Shown one piece after another: positions 1 to 12,400 of a DNA stretch of 64,000 nucleotides. The position numbers were made by a program, and so were the translations under genes. The stretch is taken from positions 65,877,114 through 65,941,113 of the forward strand of contig NC_052504.1 of NCBI RefSeq assembly GCF_014356525.2, read 5' to 3'. This stretch comes from Nilaparvata lugens. Its lineage: Eukaryota > Arthropoda > Insecta > Hemiptera > Delphacidae. Below the pieces are notes generated by a model, which saw only the letters and a program-made list of their open reading frames with translations, searched no databases and had not been told where the DNA came from. Within the stretch, counting starts at the first letter, position 1, and every line of letters begins with the position of its first letter.

Positions 1-384
1 CGCTGTTTTAAGTTCTGAACGATTTTTGATAAATCTTCGACTCGGAAAGAGGCGAGAATCTAATTCAAGTCCTGGACTTATAAGCCATTCACTCAGAAAG
101 CGAAATAATAAACTCCAGAGCCTAAGGTGATCTCTAAACTACAGGGTCTATTCAAGTCCTCTACTACGTTAACGCTCTGACTCGAAAATCCAATCTTCTG
201 ACTCGAGAGTTCAAAGCCAGTTAAAGTCTAGAACTTAGCTAAATCCCGAGCTCGGGAATCGGCCCTTAGGGTATTTGAAGACTTAATCTGTTTGTATTTT
301 CATGAAAATAATAATAATGTTTTTCATATATATTACTTGAAATTCCAATTAAAATACTTATTTTTATGGATACGTTTGGCGCAG

Positions 385-541
385 GTTTTTGAGTGTGTGA
401 TAAGTTGGGTGAACCATGACCTTGAAGGTAGACAGAACTTGCTTGCCGAACTCATGGAGCATGTCAGACTGCCTCTCCTTCCCCAAGAGTACCTTGTGCA
501 AAGGGTTGAAGAGGAGCCTCTTCTAAAAGCCAATCTCAAAT
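385..541 (+). CDS. kel: kelch-like gene, exon with end of BACK domain
   Basis: Acceptor ggcgcag precedes 385 and donor gtaagt follows 541. Phase 0 in, one base carried out. Encodes VFECVISWVNHDLEGRQNLL and then the conserved HVRLPLLP block. A short tandem repeat of tatctctataacttgt lies just after the donor. Confidence 0.93.
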
Positions 542-1225
542 GTAAGTATTCTCTATAACGTGTAATATCTCTATAACTTGTTATATCTCTATAACTTGTT
601 ATATCTCTATAACTAGTATAGTAACTCTATAACTATAACTTCTCTATAACCTACCCGGTCGTGTGTTGATGGAAAGGATTTTATATCCTTTTCATAGAAT
701 TGACAATTTTTTGTTGAAGTACCGCCGATTTATGAAGTTACATCAGATTATTATACTATCGTTATTCTAATTGCATTAAATCTTTATTCATTCTCATTGA
801 TTAATTTTTCATACTTTGTAAAAATTTTTGAATAATTAGCATTACCGTTATTTAATGTAAATTAGTGAGTGTATAAGCCAGTACATATTGCTACATACAT
901 AACCTAGTAGTTATGTGAACAGTAGACCTCACGCATTATTCTCATCCACAAGTACCTGATTGAAACTATAGACCTTATGGAAATACAGCAATAGACTGGC
1001 TTCTCCACACATCTGTGTAATCACTTGTCAGCTGATTTATGATAAATAATTCTATAGTCTGATTTTTACTCTAATATTGGCATATGAAGGAGGCTCCTTT
1101 TTACTTTCCTTGCCCTATTACCATAGGTAAGGAAAGTATTGCTTTCCGAAAAAAATTAAGGTACCCCAATTTCTAAATTTCTATACGTTTCAAGGTCCCC
1201 TGAGTCCAAAAAACTGGTTTTTGGG

Positions 1226-1281
<56 letters not shown>

Positions 1282-4200
1282 AGTGTATGTGCGTCTGTGT
1301 ACACGATATCTCATCTCCCAATTAACGGAATGACTTGAAATTTGGAACTTAAGGTCATTTCACTTTAAGGATCCGACACGAACAATTTCGATCAAATGCA
1401 ATTCAAGATGGCGGCTAAAATGGCGAAAATGTTGTCAAAAACAGGTTTTTTCGTGATTTTCTCGGAAACGGCTCCAACGATTATGATCAAATTCATACCT
1501 AAAATAGTCATCGATAAGCTCTATCAACTGCCACAAGTCCCATATCTGTAAAAATTCCAGGAGCTCCGCCCCATCAATGCAGATAGATTCCCAATTATCA
1601 GGCTTCAGATACAATTGAAACAAAAAAAATCAAGTGGAGTAGATTGAGCATGGAAATCTCTACAATTAATGTTCAGTAACATTTTCACCTAAAATTGAAA
1701 ATAAGCTTTAAATTCGAGAAAATGTGATTATTCAATTGCAAATTATTGTTGATTCTATTAAATCATTCACTATGAAGAGATAGCAGACCTCATGTGTGTC
1801 TCCAGCGTTATTGCCCTGTCACCAGCTGGCTCAAATCTTTGAATAGTAGACTTGAGATGCGCGGGAACACTAGCGTCAGGTGATCAATTTTCATAACGGC
1901 AAGGAAAGTTGTGTGAGTGCGCCACACCAGATTTTTCCTTTTATATTATCCTTGAAATGCAAGATTTCCAAAAACCTTGTATTTAATCGACGCGCAATTA
2001 AAAAAGGAACATTATCTGTCAAGTTTAATGAAAATCTATTACCGCGTTTCGCCGTAAATGCGCAACATATAAACATTCAAACATTTAAACATTAAGAGAA
2101 ATGCCAAACCGTCGACTTGAATCTTAGACCTCACTTCGCTCGGTCAATAAAGAACTCTAATCTAATCTATTTTGGAATGTTTTGAGTGTTATTTTTATAT
2201 TCAATTGGTTTTCAATTTTTTCTAGATTCAAAATTTCTTGTTTTTTTAGTTTTCCCTCAAAAAATTGGACAAAATTTTATGAAATGAAGGAAACATACCC
2301 TTCTTTCTGGACGGTAGTATTTGAATCAAAATTCGGGGAAGGAACAGTTTTGGGATGTGCCTGTGGGTGCTCCCCCAATTATTGAAAAAAATAATTTTGT
2401 ATCATTGAATAAATGCATACATATGTATTTGGTACTTATATTCTACTCCCCTCACAATAAGCAATCTTAATAGGTAAATGCGAGTAAGCAGTGGTTTGCA
2501 TAACAGCAATTATTATAAAATTTGGGTGAACTTCATTTTTGACAATAATTGTCTTCTGAACTGAATAAGATGAGAAAATTATGAAAAAGTTACAATGAAA
2601 ATTTCACATCCAATTGTATCCTATATAGAAACTATAAAAAAATCGATTTCTCCATTTTACTTAGAAGTTCATTGAACTATTTTGTGAAATTCATTAAAAT
2701 TAATTTTGTTTCAATTGATTCAATTCAAGTCTTTGGAAAGGTGTTTGTTTCTTCCAGAGTGTATGCTGTGTTAAATGCTCAATTAAATAATTTTATAGCA
2801 AATGAATAGGAATATCCATATTCCAAAGTATTAGCAAACCTACCGATTGTGTTGAATCAATGATCAATATTTTGTTACTAATCAACTCCACTTCTTTCAG
2901 GTAAAGACTATCTTATTGAAGCACTTAAATATCATCTACTTAAGGGGGACCAAAAGACTCATTTCAAGACACCTAGAACAAAGCCTCGTCAACCGATTGG
3001 CTTACCTAAGGTAACATTCTTTCCATTTTCAAACAATTTTCTTACATACTTTCTAATACACTCGTCAAATAATCTGCACAGTAATAATTATAATAGCATC
3101 ACAATATAGCTCATGAAGATATGTAATTAGAATAATAATGAAAAACACCACATCAAACACAACACAACTGTAATATTAAAATAAATGAAATAAAATCAGT
3201 CATTAAATTCAGTATCAAAGAATTTATTATTCATTTACACTTGTGGGCAGAGTATAAAAAAGTTCAATAGACATATATCTCCAGTACTTTTAGGAAGTAG
3301 TACAATATTACACAGATTGATTCTCAAGTTATTTGTCTTTCATGTTTCATACTCGTGTGCATTGCTGTTCACAAACTCGTAGTAGAGTAACAGTACTAAG
3401 CGGTTCTTAAGAGTGTGAGGGCCACTTTATTATATCAGTGGAAAAGATACAACAACAGCGTTGCCGATTCTCAGCCGAATACCTGATTCCGGTATATCTG
3501 TAATATTAACGGATCATTTTTGTTAAAAATAATCGAACATCAAGAAATATATATTTTAATGATTTATTAATAATAAATTTTCATGATTGAGATTGAATAT
3601 TTTGTTAATTAATTATATTTTTACGTTGTTTGAAAACGATCTGGCAACGTAGCGGAGCTAGACAATGATAATGCTATCTGCTTTGTCGAATGATTGACAA
3701 GGATAGCAACGCCAATGCTAATCTAATGCTGCCATTATAATGAATGAAAAAGACTAAGAAATAGTCAAAAAACCACTGATTTATTGATAATTAGAAAGAC
3801 CGGTTTCGGTTATTACACCATTGTCAATCTCTGAAGATTCGGCATCAGAGATTGACAATGGTGTAATAACCGAAACCGGTCTTTCTAATTATCAATAAAT
3901 CAGTGGTTTTTTGACAATTTCTTAGTCTTTTTCATTCAATATGAATAATTACCACAATATCAACTTCTCAACTACACAAAAACTGCCATTATAACGTGGA
4001 CCTCTCTATTATTATACAAGTAGAATTGTTATATGTGATGTGTGGCTAGGTGGTGCTGGTAGTGGGGGGGCAGGCGCCGAAAGCAATCCGCAGCGTGGAG
4101 TGCCTGGAGGTGGGCGTAGAGGCGTGGTCGACGGCAGCTGAGATGCCGGGGCGTCGGTGCCGGGCGGGCGTCGTCGTGCTCGCCGGCAAGGTCTACGCCG

Positions 4201-7200
4201 TCGGTGGCTTCAACGGCTCACTGCGCGTGCGCACTGTCGACGTCTACGACCCGGCAACCAATCAGTGGTCGTCCTCTGTCGGCATGGAGGCGCGTCGCTC
4301 CACGCTCGGCGTCGCCGTACTCAACAACTGCATCTATGCGGTCAGTGATATTCATTGACATCATTCCATATATAGAACACATTCCAGGCTCCCCATCCGA
4401 AACAATGTTGAAATTCTGAAGTGAATCTTATTATATCGAAATACCATTATGCCTAGTCCACATGTTGTCCCAGTCGCTGGCCCACAATGCCTAGTCCACA
4501 TCTAGGCCAGCGCTGGCAAAACATTTACCCACACACTGGCGCTGATCCAAACATTGGCCTTCAATGGGCCAACATGTAGATGCAGTATTAGAAGAATAAA
4601 TGCACACTAAGTGTTCCTTTTTTCAACAAGGAACTTATGAAGATCTTTTTTGAAAGTCATACTCTTAAAATCTATATTACCAGGCAACTTGTTTAGAAAT
4701 TTTGTCCCTATGTAGCTAGTTTTTTCTCAAAAAGAGTTAGCCTGTGAGGCTGAACGATAAAGTTGTTCCTGTTTCTTGTGAAGTGTGAATGTACCTGTGC
4801 ATTGGTCGTTAAACTGCCCATATTCTTAATCACATATAATAAAGTTTTAAAAATAAAAATACAAGGTACAGTTAGTATGCACAGCCTTTTAAAATAATCT
4901 CGACAAGGATGATTGAACCCCAATCCCACTAAACACCTAATAGCCCGCTTTTGCAGAATGAATATCTTGTTTATGTTCTGCAGAGATGTGTTACCCCAGA
5001 GCTCAATTCCATATGCAATATGTGAATGATTGAGTGCGAAATATAACGTTTTTCCTGTCTCAGGGGGCACACACTTGACTGTTTCGCAGAACAAATAAAC
5101 TGCTACTGATTCTGTTCGCCAGTCTGTCAGTATGGGCATTCCATGAGAGATCCTTATCCACAATCAGTCCCAACAGACTCGCCTCTGTCACATTCTCCAC
5201 AATAGAGTCACCAATGCTAATTACTGGTTCAAATACATAATGTTTGAAACCAAATTGAAGGCACTTACTTTTTTTAGGGTTCACTGACAATAATGATTCA
5301 TTATAATATTGTACAACAGAATTTGTCTGTAGATTTGCTTCCACCTCCAGTTCATTGAGGCTGTTGTTGTTGAACATTATTGTTGTATCATCAGCGTATA
5401 ATGTGATACCCACCTCTACTGGGACTGACGATTGCAAATCATTTGTATAAAGAATAAAAAGCAATGGACTCAGAATGGATACTTGCGGCACACCTCTTGT
5501 AACACTCAAAAGACTAAAAAGACACTGGCTCTGCATAAAATATTTCAGAACTGCGGAAGCATAGATAATTTCTCATTCAAATTGACCAGCCAGGGTTTAT
5601 CTTGTGATATGACAACTGTATTCGAACTTGATTTTTCAAGTTGAAATTAGTTCCTGTCTATATTATCTTCTATTATACTATTCACAATTCAATAACTTTA
5701 TTCAACGAATGATTATGAAAGTAATGTTTTGCAAATGTCAATGCACTTGAGGCAATAAATGCCTGTCTGAACAACGCAGAGTGTCGCTGCGTGTCTTGTT
5801 GAAAGGCAGATCAGGGCGTCCGTAACTTTTTGAAGCGAAAAGCCGTTAGATCGGGTCAGCCGTATTTTTTTTAATTAGCCTCCTCTCCTGTCTCCAAATG
5901 TTGTCTTGATTAACTGGTGATGGTTTTGTTGACAGGTTGGCGGGTACGACGGAGCATCGCGCCACTGCCTGAGTTCAGTGGAGTGCTACTCGCCAGAGTC
6001 AGATACTTGGACGGCCGTTTGCGAGATGTCTGCTCGAAGAAGTGGTGCAGGTGAAAATAAATACACATTAATTTATTCATCTATGTATTTATTTTTATTT
6101 TCTAATTTCTCAAATCAAAATCAAATCAAATTTTATTTTGCTATTTATTCACTTATTTTTTTACTCCCTTATTGTCTTATTTATTCATTCATTTTTTAAA
6201 ATTTGCAATTGAATTATTGTACACTAATAATAAAGTTGAAAATAATAAATATCATCATAATTTCAACTTTGCTAAAATATTAACTTCAATATTTCAGAAT
6301 TCTGAAAATAATATAATTTGGAGAAACTAGAATGTTTTCATTGATCGTTGGTTTTTTTTTAAATATTGTTTTTCTTGTGTAATAAAAAAGTATTCACCAT
6401 TCAATATATTTTCAATTAATAGCCTTAATAATAATATTGTGATCTTTGTTTCTGTTGATTTATTATTATTAATTTTTATCACTGCAGTGAATTATTGATT
6501 ATTGTGATCACAAATTTTAAATCGAGAATATTGACTAAAATTTGAATTTTAAAAAAATGTATTTGGTTGTTAATAACATAGCTTTTATTTTATCCATAGA
6601 AATTTCTTTGTGAAATACTTTCTTCTTAATTTATAAATTAAATAGTGATTATTTATCTTAGTAATAAAGTAGTTAAATTTCGTGGATAATTGAAGCGAAT
6701 CAATAACATGCAAGAAAAAACAAATAATTTATTACAATGTAAAAATATTCTTTCAGAGTATTATCGTGATCCTCCTTCACCAAAAAGTTATCTATACGAA
6801 AATTTGAAACTCCTTCAAATGTTGGTATAGATATTAAAAATAATAAAAACAGCATGTATTACCTACCCATTTTTATGTGAAAATAATCAACGTTGTATGG
6901 CGTGAAACTAAATTCATTCTCTATATTATACGTATTTATTTTGTAAATACAGCTATTTGTAAACTATAAAAAGTAAACTCAGTTGCTATTGCTTACTTAT
7001 TACTACTTAATGAGTGGTTCAATCTTCTGTCTTCACTCAGTAATTAATGTAAGAGTTATTCGTTTTTATTAATGACCTTCTGGGTTTTGAACTTGTAGCC
7101 GTATTCCGTAAATATATTTTGGAATTCTATGAAATTGGACGTTGTATGTGTTCAGGAGTTGGAGTTCTGGATGGAATCCTGTACGCGGTGGGAGGTCACG

Positions 7201-9443
7201 ATGGACCGCTGGTGAGGAAGAGTGTGGAGGCCTACAATCCTGAAACGAAATCATGGACGCCGGTGTCGGACATGACATTGTGCAGGCGAAATGCAGGTCA
7301 CTATCATCACTATTCATTATTTCTATTTTTGATTCAATAACACTTGCTGAAAATTACACCAATATTAATTGAATTATTCATTTGATCGTATGGTCCCGAT
7401 GCCGACATCAGCCTTGAATTTTTTTTTCTTTTCAGGAAATAAAAATCAGGTCTTGGACCCTCGTCTCCAAAAACATAAAATATCAGTTTCAGGCCTAGCC
7501 TAAAAATAAAAATATTCAGTTCTTCTTCCAGAGTCACTCACAATTCTATTCTTAGCTGCTTTAACCAGTCTACAGCTCTGTTTGTAGTTCTCTTAGGTCT
7601 CTCACAAAAGAATGGATTGAGCATTCATCAGTTATGTGGCTCATTGTTTGTGTTTGGCCACACTCACACAAATCTGACTGCTGTAGACCCCATCTCTTTT
7701 GCTCCTGAGCGCATCGTTTTAATTGAATTGAAGGTTCTTTAAAAAGCTGAATAGATCTGTCTTTATCTTCATAGATCTAGATAGAGCTCTTAAATGCCTA
7801 TTCAAGAGGATCTTCATAAGTGGTGGAATTCAAATTTAATGGGAATTGAGAGAATTTGTTTGTTCAAAGGACAATTTACTCTAATTTACTATATCTAAAT
7901 GATCGCTCACCGAGAATAATATTCTAATTCCCATTCAGCTAGTTGAAATAATTTTGAATTGCTTTTTCTTGTGGAATCCGATTAGCTTGGGTCTAATTCG
8001 TCATATATTTGTTGAACAATGGTTGGAAGTGTCCCCGGTAGACTGCTTGAGGCCATTCATTATCACTCGATAATAGATTGCTAGTGGTTTGGAATCCATC
8101 TGAAACTGAACGCTTCTCATCAACACTATACCCCCATGCAGACCCCATGCAGTGCAGTGTAATGTGGGACACATCCTCAGAAAAACAATTCTTTATTTCA
8201 ATTCTCCTATATTCCCATAATATCTAGGCCTATACCATTTTTTAGTACTTTGGCATACTATTAGTGTGGCCGTCATCAACTTCCCGGTGACTCGGTGAGT
8301 TTCAACCTAAAAATGTAGTTCTAGTCATATCTCAACATCACCCACTAACAAGCAACGCTGGACATGACAAATGCAATATTAGAGGTTCCACTATTGCCCG
8401 GTTGCACAAAATCCAGTTGATTTTTAATCACGATTAATGTCTCGAGAACCAATCAGAGAAGACTTTCTAAAGTATGTGAGATATTACTTTTAACATGAAG
8501 AGGAGAAACCCATTTCTCCTTCCACAGTTTGTAGCATAGACAGAGACGATCATTCTGCGCACATTTGGATGCGCCGTGTCATTTCGCTTTACGTTCTTGT
8601 GATGAGCACATCTCCATAATTACACAAACCAATATACCTGCTGCCAGTAAATAATTTTGGAATAATACCAGGCATTAGCTGGAGGGGAGTGTTGGCGCGA
8701 CGCGTTAGAATGCTGCTAGGTAGTGGGAGTGATTAGTGGAGGATAGAGCATCGGATCTCTCCATCTTCGAGAAAGAGCCGTGTTAAAAGTAATATCTCAC
8801 AGATTTTAGTAAAGATTACTTCTCCGATTTGTTCTCGTTGCATTTTATCATGATCAAAATTTAACTGGCTTCTGTGCAACCGGGCCTATGGTGATAAAAA
8901 TCATGATATTAAACTGAAAACTAAAAGATAAATCTTTTAATATGATTCTATTTCATATTCTAATTCAAAATCAGTTTATCAAATTTCAGTGTTGCCAGAT
9001 GTGCCCAGCGATTAGCGCAAGGTAATTTATGACCCTCTGTGAAACTGAAAGTTCATGTACGGTAGTAATAATTGATATACCTGTGAAAAATCAATCTTCA
9101 AGTGTCTCATTGAACTCGTTCGTAAGTGAATTTTTGCTTTTGTTCATTATTCCTTATGTTGGTGATGTTATTCCTTGTTCTTATAAGTAAATAGTCAAAA
9201 TCTTATTGATTTTAGAGATTAAAAAAATATATTGGAGAATATCAATTGTAGCATAATTTTGCAGGAGTGGTTGCATTGAACGGGCTGCTGTATGTAGTGG
9301 GGGGAGATGACGGCTCTGCGAATCTGGCGTCAGTCGAGGTCTACAATCCGAAGAGTGACTCGTGGTCGATGCTCTCATCCACTATGAGTATAGGACGCAG
9401 CTATGCTGGAGTTACCATTATTGATAAGCCATCGGCACTATAA
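385..9443 (+). CDS. kel: KLHL2/KLHL3-like kelch protein, 3' part of gene (6 exons)
   Basis: Substrate adaptor of Cullin-3 ubiquitin ligases; the Drosophila member, ring canal kelch, also organises actin. Visible exons are 385-541, 2901-3010, 4050-4340, 5936-6050, 7156-7296 and 9265-9443. They join without a frame break and end at a TAA. The first two encode the end of the BACK domain (HVRLPLLPQEYLVQRVEEE). The rest encode kelch blades with the usual double glycine, then Tyr and Trp. Blades run GGQAPKAIRSVEC, GGFNGSLRVRTVD, GGYDGASRHCLSSVEC, GGHDGPLVRKSVE, GGDDGSANLASVE. This order matches KLHL2/3 blades 1, 2, 4, 5 and 6; blade 3 is missing. The BTB domain and start codon lie left of the window. 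Family assignment is firm; the choice between kel and a sister KLHL paralogue is by remembered similarity. Confidence 0.93.
566..645. repeat. Short tandem repeat, about 20-bp unit
   Basis: Three near-identical copies of a tatctctataacttgt-type unit followed by degenerate copies, in the first intron of the kelch gene directly after the splice donor. Confidence 0.8.
890..1095 (+). repeat. Dispersed repeat segment B, copy 1
   Basis: About 200 bp, beginning near gtgaacagtagacctcacgc and running to atatgaaggaggctcc. The same sequence recurs in the same orientation at 45160-45365 with scattered differences, and a short piece recurs inverted near 63330-63400. Here it lies immediately before a copy of the microsatellite-bearing family; at 45 kb it lies after one. 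Confidence 0.85.
1098..1937 (+). repeat. Microsatellite-bearing dispersed element, copy 1 (one internal unit)
   Basis: Starts actttccttgcc with a hairpin at its end (taccataggtaaggaaagt). It contains a (GT)n tract at about 1228-1278 and one copy of an internal unit (gattttctcggaaacggc, then ggagctcc). It ends near ggcaaggaaagttgtgtgag and ccacaccagattttt. The first and last 12 bases, actttccttgcc and ggcaaggaaagt, are inverted repeats. Further copies are at 44184-45146 and, inverted, at 58241-59284. No coding sequence is seen. Class unknown. Confidence 0.8.
1940..2165. repeat. Dispersed repeat tail related to 62680-62900
   Basis: The block with ttatattatccttgaaatgc, a cgacgcgcaatt motif and the ending cacttcgctcggtcaat has an inverted, diverged counterpart near 62680-62900. 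No reading frame of interest. The shared words suggest an old dispersed repeat that flanks the preceding element. Confidence 0.45.
2901..3010 (+). CDS. kel: kelch-like gene, exon linking BACK domain to kelch blades
   Basis: Acceptor tttctttcag, donor gtaaca. Completes a cysteine codon from the previous exon and encodes KDYLIEALKYHLL, the conserved end of BACK, then the basic linker before blade 1. Phase 0 at its end. Confidence 0.92.
3741..3938. mobile_element. Near-perfect palindromic element in kelch intron, possible 12-bp target duplication
   Basis: Two arms of about 95 bp (left begins tgaatgaaaaagactaag, right ends with its reverse complement) surround a loop of about 10 bases (agattcggca). 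Arms differ at very few positions. The 12-mer ctgccattataa lies directly before the left arm (3729-3740) and again at 3983-3994, after a 44-bp tail. A target duplication that long is more like retro-insertion than cut-and-paste. Class unknown. Confidence 0.75.
4050..4340 (+). CDS. kel: kelch-like gene, exon with kelch blades 1 and 2
   Basis: Acceptor gtggctag, donor gtcagt, phase 0 on both sides (97 codons). Encodes VVGGQAPKAIRSVECLE, then RRCRAGVVVLAGKVYAVGGF and VYDPATNQW, ending at CIYA. Strikingly GC-rich compared with the other exons. The next exon opens with VGGYDG, so blade 3 is skipped. Confidence 0.93.
4440..4590. repeat. Imperfect palindromic repeat
   Basis: Repeated words atgcctagtccacat, gctggcc and inverted forms (ggccaacatgt, ccagcgctggc) give a self-complementary stretch with no coding content. 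Probably a small MITE relic. Confidence 0.5.
4708..5536 (-). pseudogene. Truncated non-LTR retrotransposon (reverse transcriptase fragment)
   Basis: Two overlapping minus-strand frames cover the palm and thumb part of a non-LTR reverse transcriptase. The upstream part has GVPQVSILSPLLFILYTNDL, the YADD catalytic box (TLYADDTTIM) and a downstream LGLIVDKDLSW block. The second frame continues with the C-terminal HSHIAYGIELWGN and LQKRAIRCLVG motifs typical of Jockey/CR1-type elements. The frame changes near 5060-5160, so it is a frameshifted copy. The 5' part of ORF2 and all of ORF1 are missing. It lies in the kelch intron from which the blade-3 exon is absent. Confidence 0.88.
5936..6050 (+). 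CDS. kel: kelch-like gene, exon with kelch blade 4
   Basis: Acceptor gttgacag, donor gtgaaa. Encodes VGGYDGASRHCLSSVECYSP and EMSARRSGAG, matching KLHL2/3 blade 4 rather than blade 3. One base is carried into the next exon. Confidence 0.92.
7156..7296 (+). CDS. kel: kelch-like gene, exon with kelch blade 5
   Basis: Acceptor tgtgttcag, donor gtcact. Encodes GVGVLDGILYAVGGHDGPLV and DMTLCRRNAG. The HDGPLVRKSVE signature is diagnostic of blade 5 in the KLHL2/3 group. Confidence 0.93.
7545..7745 (-). pseudogene. Non-LTR retrotransposon C-terminal zinc-motif relic
   Basis: Read on the minus strand this gives QQSDLCECGQTQTMSHITDE followed by a Cys. This is the C-x-C-G...M-x-H-I...C tail found at the end of many insect non-LTR retrotransposon ORF2 proteins. 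Only about 50 codons remain. It lies in the kelch intron between blades 5 and 6. Confidence 0.6.
8396..8885. mobile_element. MITE with about 108-bp terminal inverted repeats
   Basis: Starts gcccggttgcaca and ends with its complement (tgtgcaaccgggc). The arms stay alignable for about 108 bp, to the shared word gagatattacttttaac, with substitutions. No coding potential. Flanks share cta(t), so any target duplication is short and degraded. Confidence 0.8.
9265..9443 (+). CDS. kel: kelch-like gene, terminal exon with blade 6
   Basis: Acceptor attttgcag. Encodes GVVALNGLLYVVGGDDGSAN, then MSIGRSYAGVTIIDKP and a TAA stop at 9441-9443. The closing strand GRSYAGV is typical of the last blade. An AATAAA at 9733-9738 is a plausible poly(A) signal. 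Confidence 0.93.
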
Positions 9444-12400
9444 ATGTTATTGTACTACCACTGATGCAATACAACAATATGTCAGCAGGTTTTAATTCGT
9501 CATGACATAACTAACAGCTCTTTCAAGTTATCATCACGTGTTAATATGGATTCTATGTAAGTGTGAATATCAAAATACAATAGTTGTAACCTTCAAGATT
9601 GATTCTTAATCCTCTGTATCATTGGAATAGACAAAATCTTTAAAAAACTTGTTCCTCTTGAAACTTTTATTGTCAATTCGGCTTTCTGTTGTTTCTGTGC
9701 AGAAAATGCCAAATATATAATATATATAATACAATAAAATTGTACACGAATTTATTGTGATAAGTCATCTTTATAATCAAAACAATATTGTTTCAATCCA
9801 GTTTTTATCTAGTTGGTAAGTGTAGTACAAAATTATAATTTAAGATTTGAAGACATTTTCTTATTAGAAAAGCGAATTCTTCCATTTAGAGGTCAGTTTT
9901 CATCTCCCAGTTTCTTCACTCAAACCAATAATGTTCAAAATACATCGATTCTAGATTTAAGGGTATAGCTGGAATTTCCTTGATATTCCATTTCTGCTTG
10001 AATCGTTCCCAGTTCCTTTTTTAAGAATTATTATAAATTTACTAATATTGGCTCATGTACTTCCTGAATGTGTCCTGCTATGTGTTCTTACTGAAACACT
10101 TCATTGTATTAACTACTTACCTATGGAATCAAGTAGGACATAAAATCCGATCAGTAGATCTTATTCAAGTCATCAAGTGAGTACGATATTTAAAAAATAA
10201 CAATTTAGTTGGTATGAATGAAATGTTTTTTCAGAAGTTGTAAGTGTAGTTATTCTAACTTGATGTGAGGCAAGAGGCAAGTGATCATTTCTTCATTTAA
10301 TGGAAAATCTAGTATGATGATAGAATGTCTTTCTCTATAACTATTTAATCACTTGATGTAAGAGGCATATTGCTGTAGATTCGTCAGTGAGTTACAATTT
10401 CCAAAGCGAATCATTAAAAACTGATATTAGTCTCAGGTGTGTTATATAATGTAAGAATCAATATTCTAATGTAGTGCTATTGTGTAAAACGTATGCTTAA
10501 ATATTGAAATTCTAAATTTTAGATGTAATTTCTCCCAAAAGAGGAAAGATAATTGGAAACATATCTTCGTTCTCATTTCCAGAAAGAATTTTATGATATA
10601 TATCTCTATCAAAGGTTTTATTATTTTGCAAAGATTATATTTTTATATTTTGGACTTTTCCAATCACTTACCCTATCAGATAGACTATATATTTTTTATA
10701 ATTCATCTCTTCATGATGAAGTTTCAAATGCATTTTCCTATACATTCACGTTTAGAAAGTGTCATTTGGCCAAGGTTTTATTATTTCCTCGGTTTGGTTA
10801 GTGAACGTTCTTTTTTGAAGTTGAACATAAATAATTTATTGTGATAGTAATTTTAGTATTTCTTGATCCATTTCACTATTCATTTTATCATCTTTAGTGC
10901 ATTGAAAAATTGAATGTTGATTTTCGTTAATACATCGCTTGATGTAGTTCAGGCCATAAATGATTGACTCCATTGTCCTTGTTCTGTCTTCTTTTTAAGC
11001 TTCTTTATTTTTGGATATTTCCCAACTACTTGATATGGATGATTATTTCAAGTGTTTTCTAATGAACTATATGGCTGTGTAATTTTTCTAAAATAAATGC
11101 TACTATATTCTGTGTATGAAATTATTTCGTCATGATTCATAAGACCTTCAACTATTATGGTATTAGATAAGATTATCAACATTTTTGTAGCAACTACAAG
11201 ACAGTGTATAATGATTCAAAAAGAGTAAATATTTGAAAAATATGAATTTTATTTAAAAACAAAATCATGTTAATTTGATAAATTCCATTATTTGATTACT
11301 ATATTTCAAGTATCATTGGTGTGCTCATGCTCCTTAATATTATTGTTAGTAATCTTTTCATTCCTCCATTGAATGTGAAGAAATTGACTCAATTGATTGA
11401 TTGATTTACTTCAGGCTCAATTAATTGATTTTAATCCATTAATTTAAATAAAAACATTCAATAATCACTAATAAACAACTTATACATTAAAAAATGAAAA
11501 CAACTGATCAATAACCATTTCTAATCACATCTCTTGGTTAACTTTGTAAAACATAAAATTTTAATGATTTGTAACACACAGCCCTACAGTAAAGCCACAG
11601 ATGTGTATGTAAAGCATTCCATTCACTTATTCATAAATTAAACAAACTTAAAGCTAGTTTCACTTGATACACAAGTCTTGGACTGCAAATCTAAATATAT
11701 TGTAATTATGCTGTAAATATTCTAATTTGATGTAAAGTTGAGATTTGTGCCATTTTGAAAAGTACTACAGACAAATGAGTGGGTACTAGAATGCATTTTT
11801 GTGATTGAATAATTTCTTTCTACCTAATCATGGTTTGCTAATACTGCTTGAATAGCGCCGAAATACGTTATAGCATATTGAAAATGGTCTGAATAGGAAC
11901 TGTGGAGTTTTGATTTTTAAAAGTCCTATTGAATTGAATCACTGACAGTGAACAGATACAAATTTTGCCACTTTTATTGAATTTGAATAATTGTCTTTTC
12001 ACTGGTATTCTTTACAATTTATACTTTTATATAATTTGTGCAGCTGAAATAATACACATGAATAGTTAGGCATTAGGTTACATAGTATATAAATATCAAT
12101 TTATCAAATATATTTTCTTAGTTATGGCACTATTGCCCTGCATGCTCAAAAACTTTTAATAAACATTTGATGTTAACTATTAGTCGTCCAGCCATAAAGC
12201 ACACCGCTACCCATAATTCGTGATATGTATTGTCATCTCTATAAGAAAGGGTATTTGATATTGCTGATTCTCTTTGCTTTAGAATAATTTGGCTCTTGTC
12301 ATAAAAGTAACCCTTATTGATCATTCAACTCTGTATCTTAACCTGTAATCAATCATTCCATATTTCGTTTCGCATTCTAAAAAAAGCTTGATAAGTCCAT

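Noticed and set aside
1228..1278. (GT)n and similar tracts as CRISPR-like repeats
   Set aside because: Simple microsatellites inside a dispersed element; no spacer-repeat structure exists anywhere in the window.
4157..4419. Alternative frames over the kelch exon
   Set aside because: Out-of-frame translations of a GC-rich exon whose real frame is clear from the kelch motifs.
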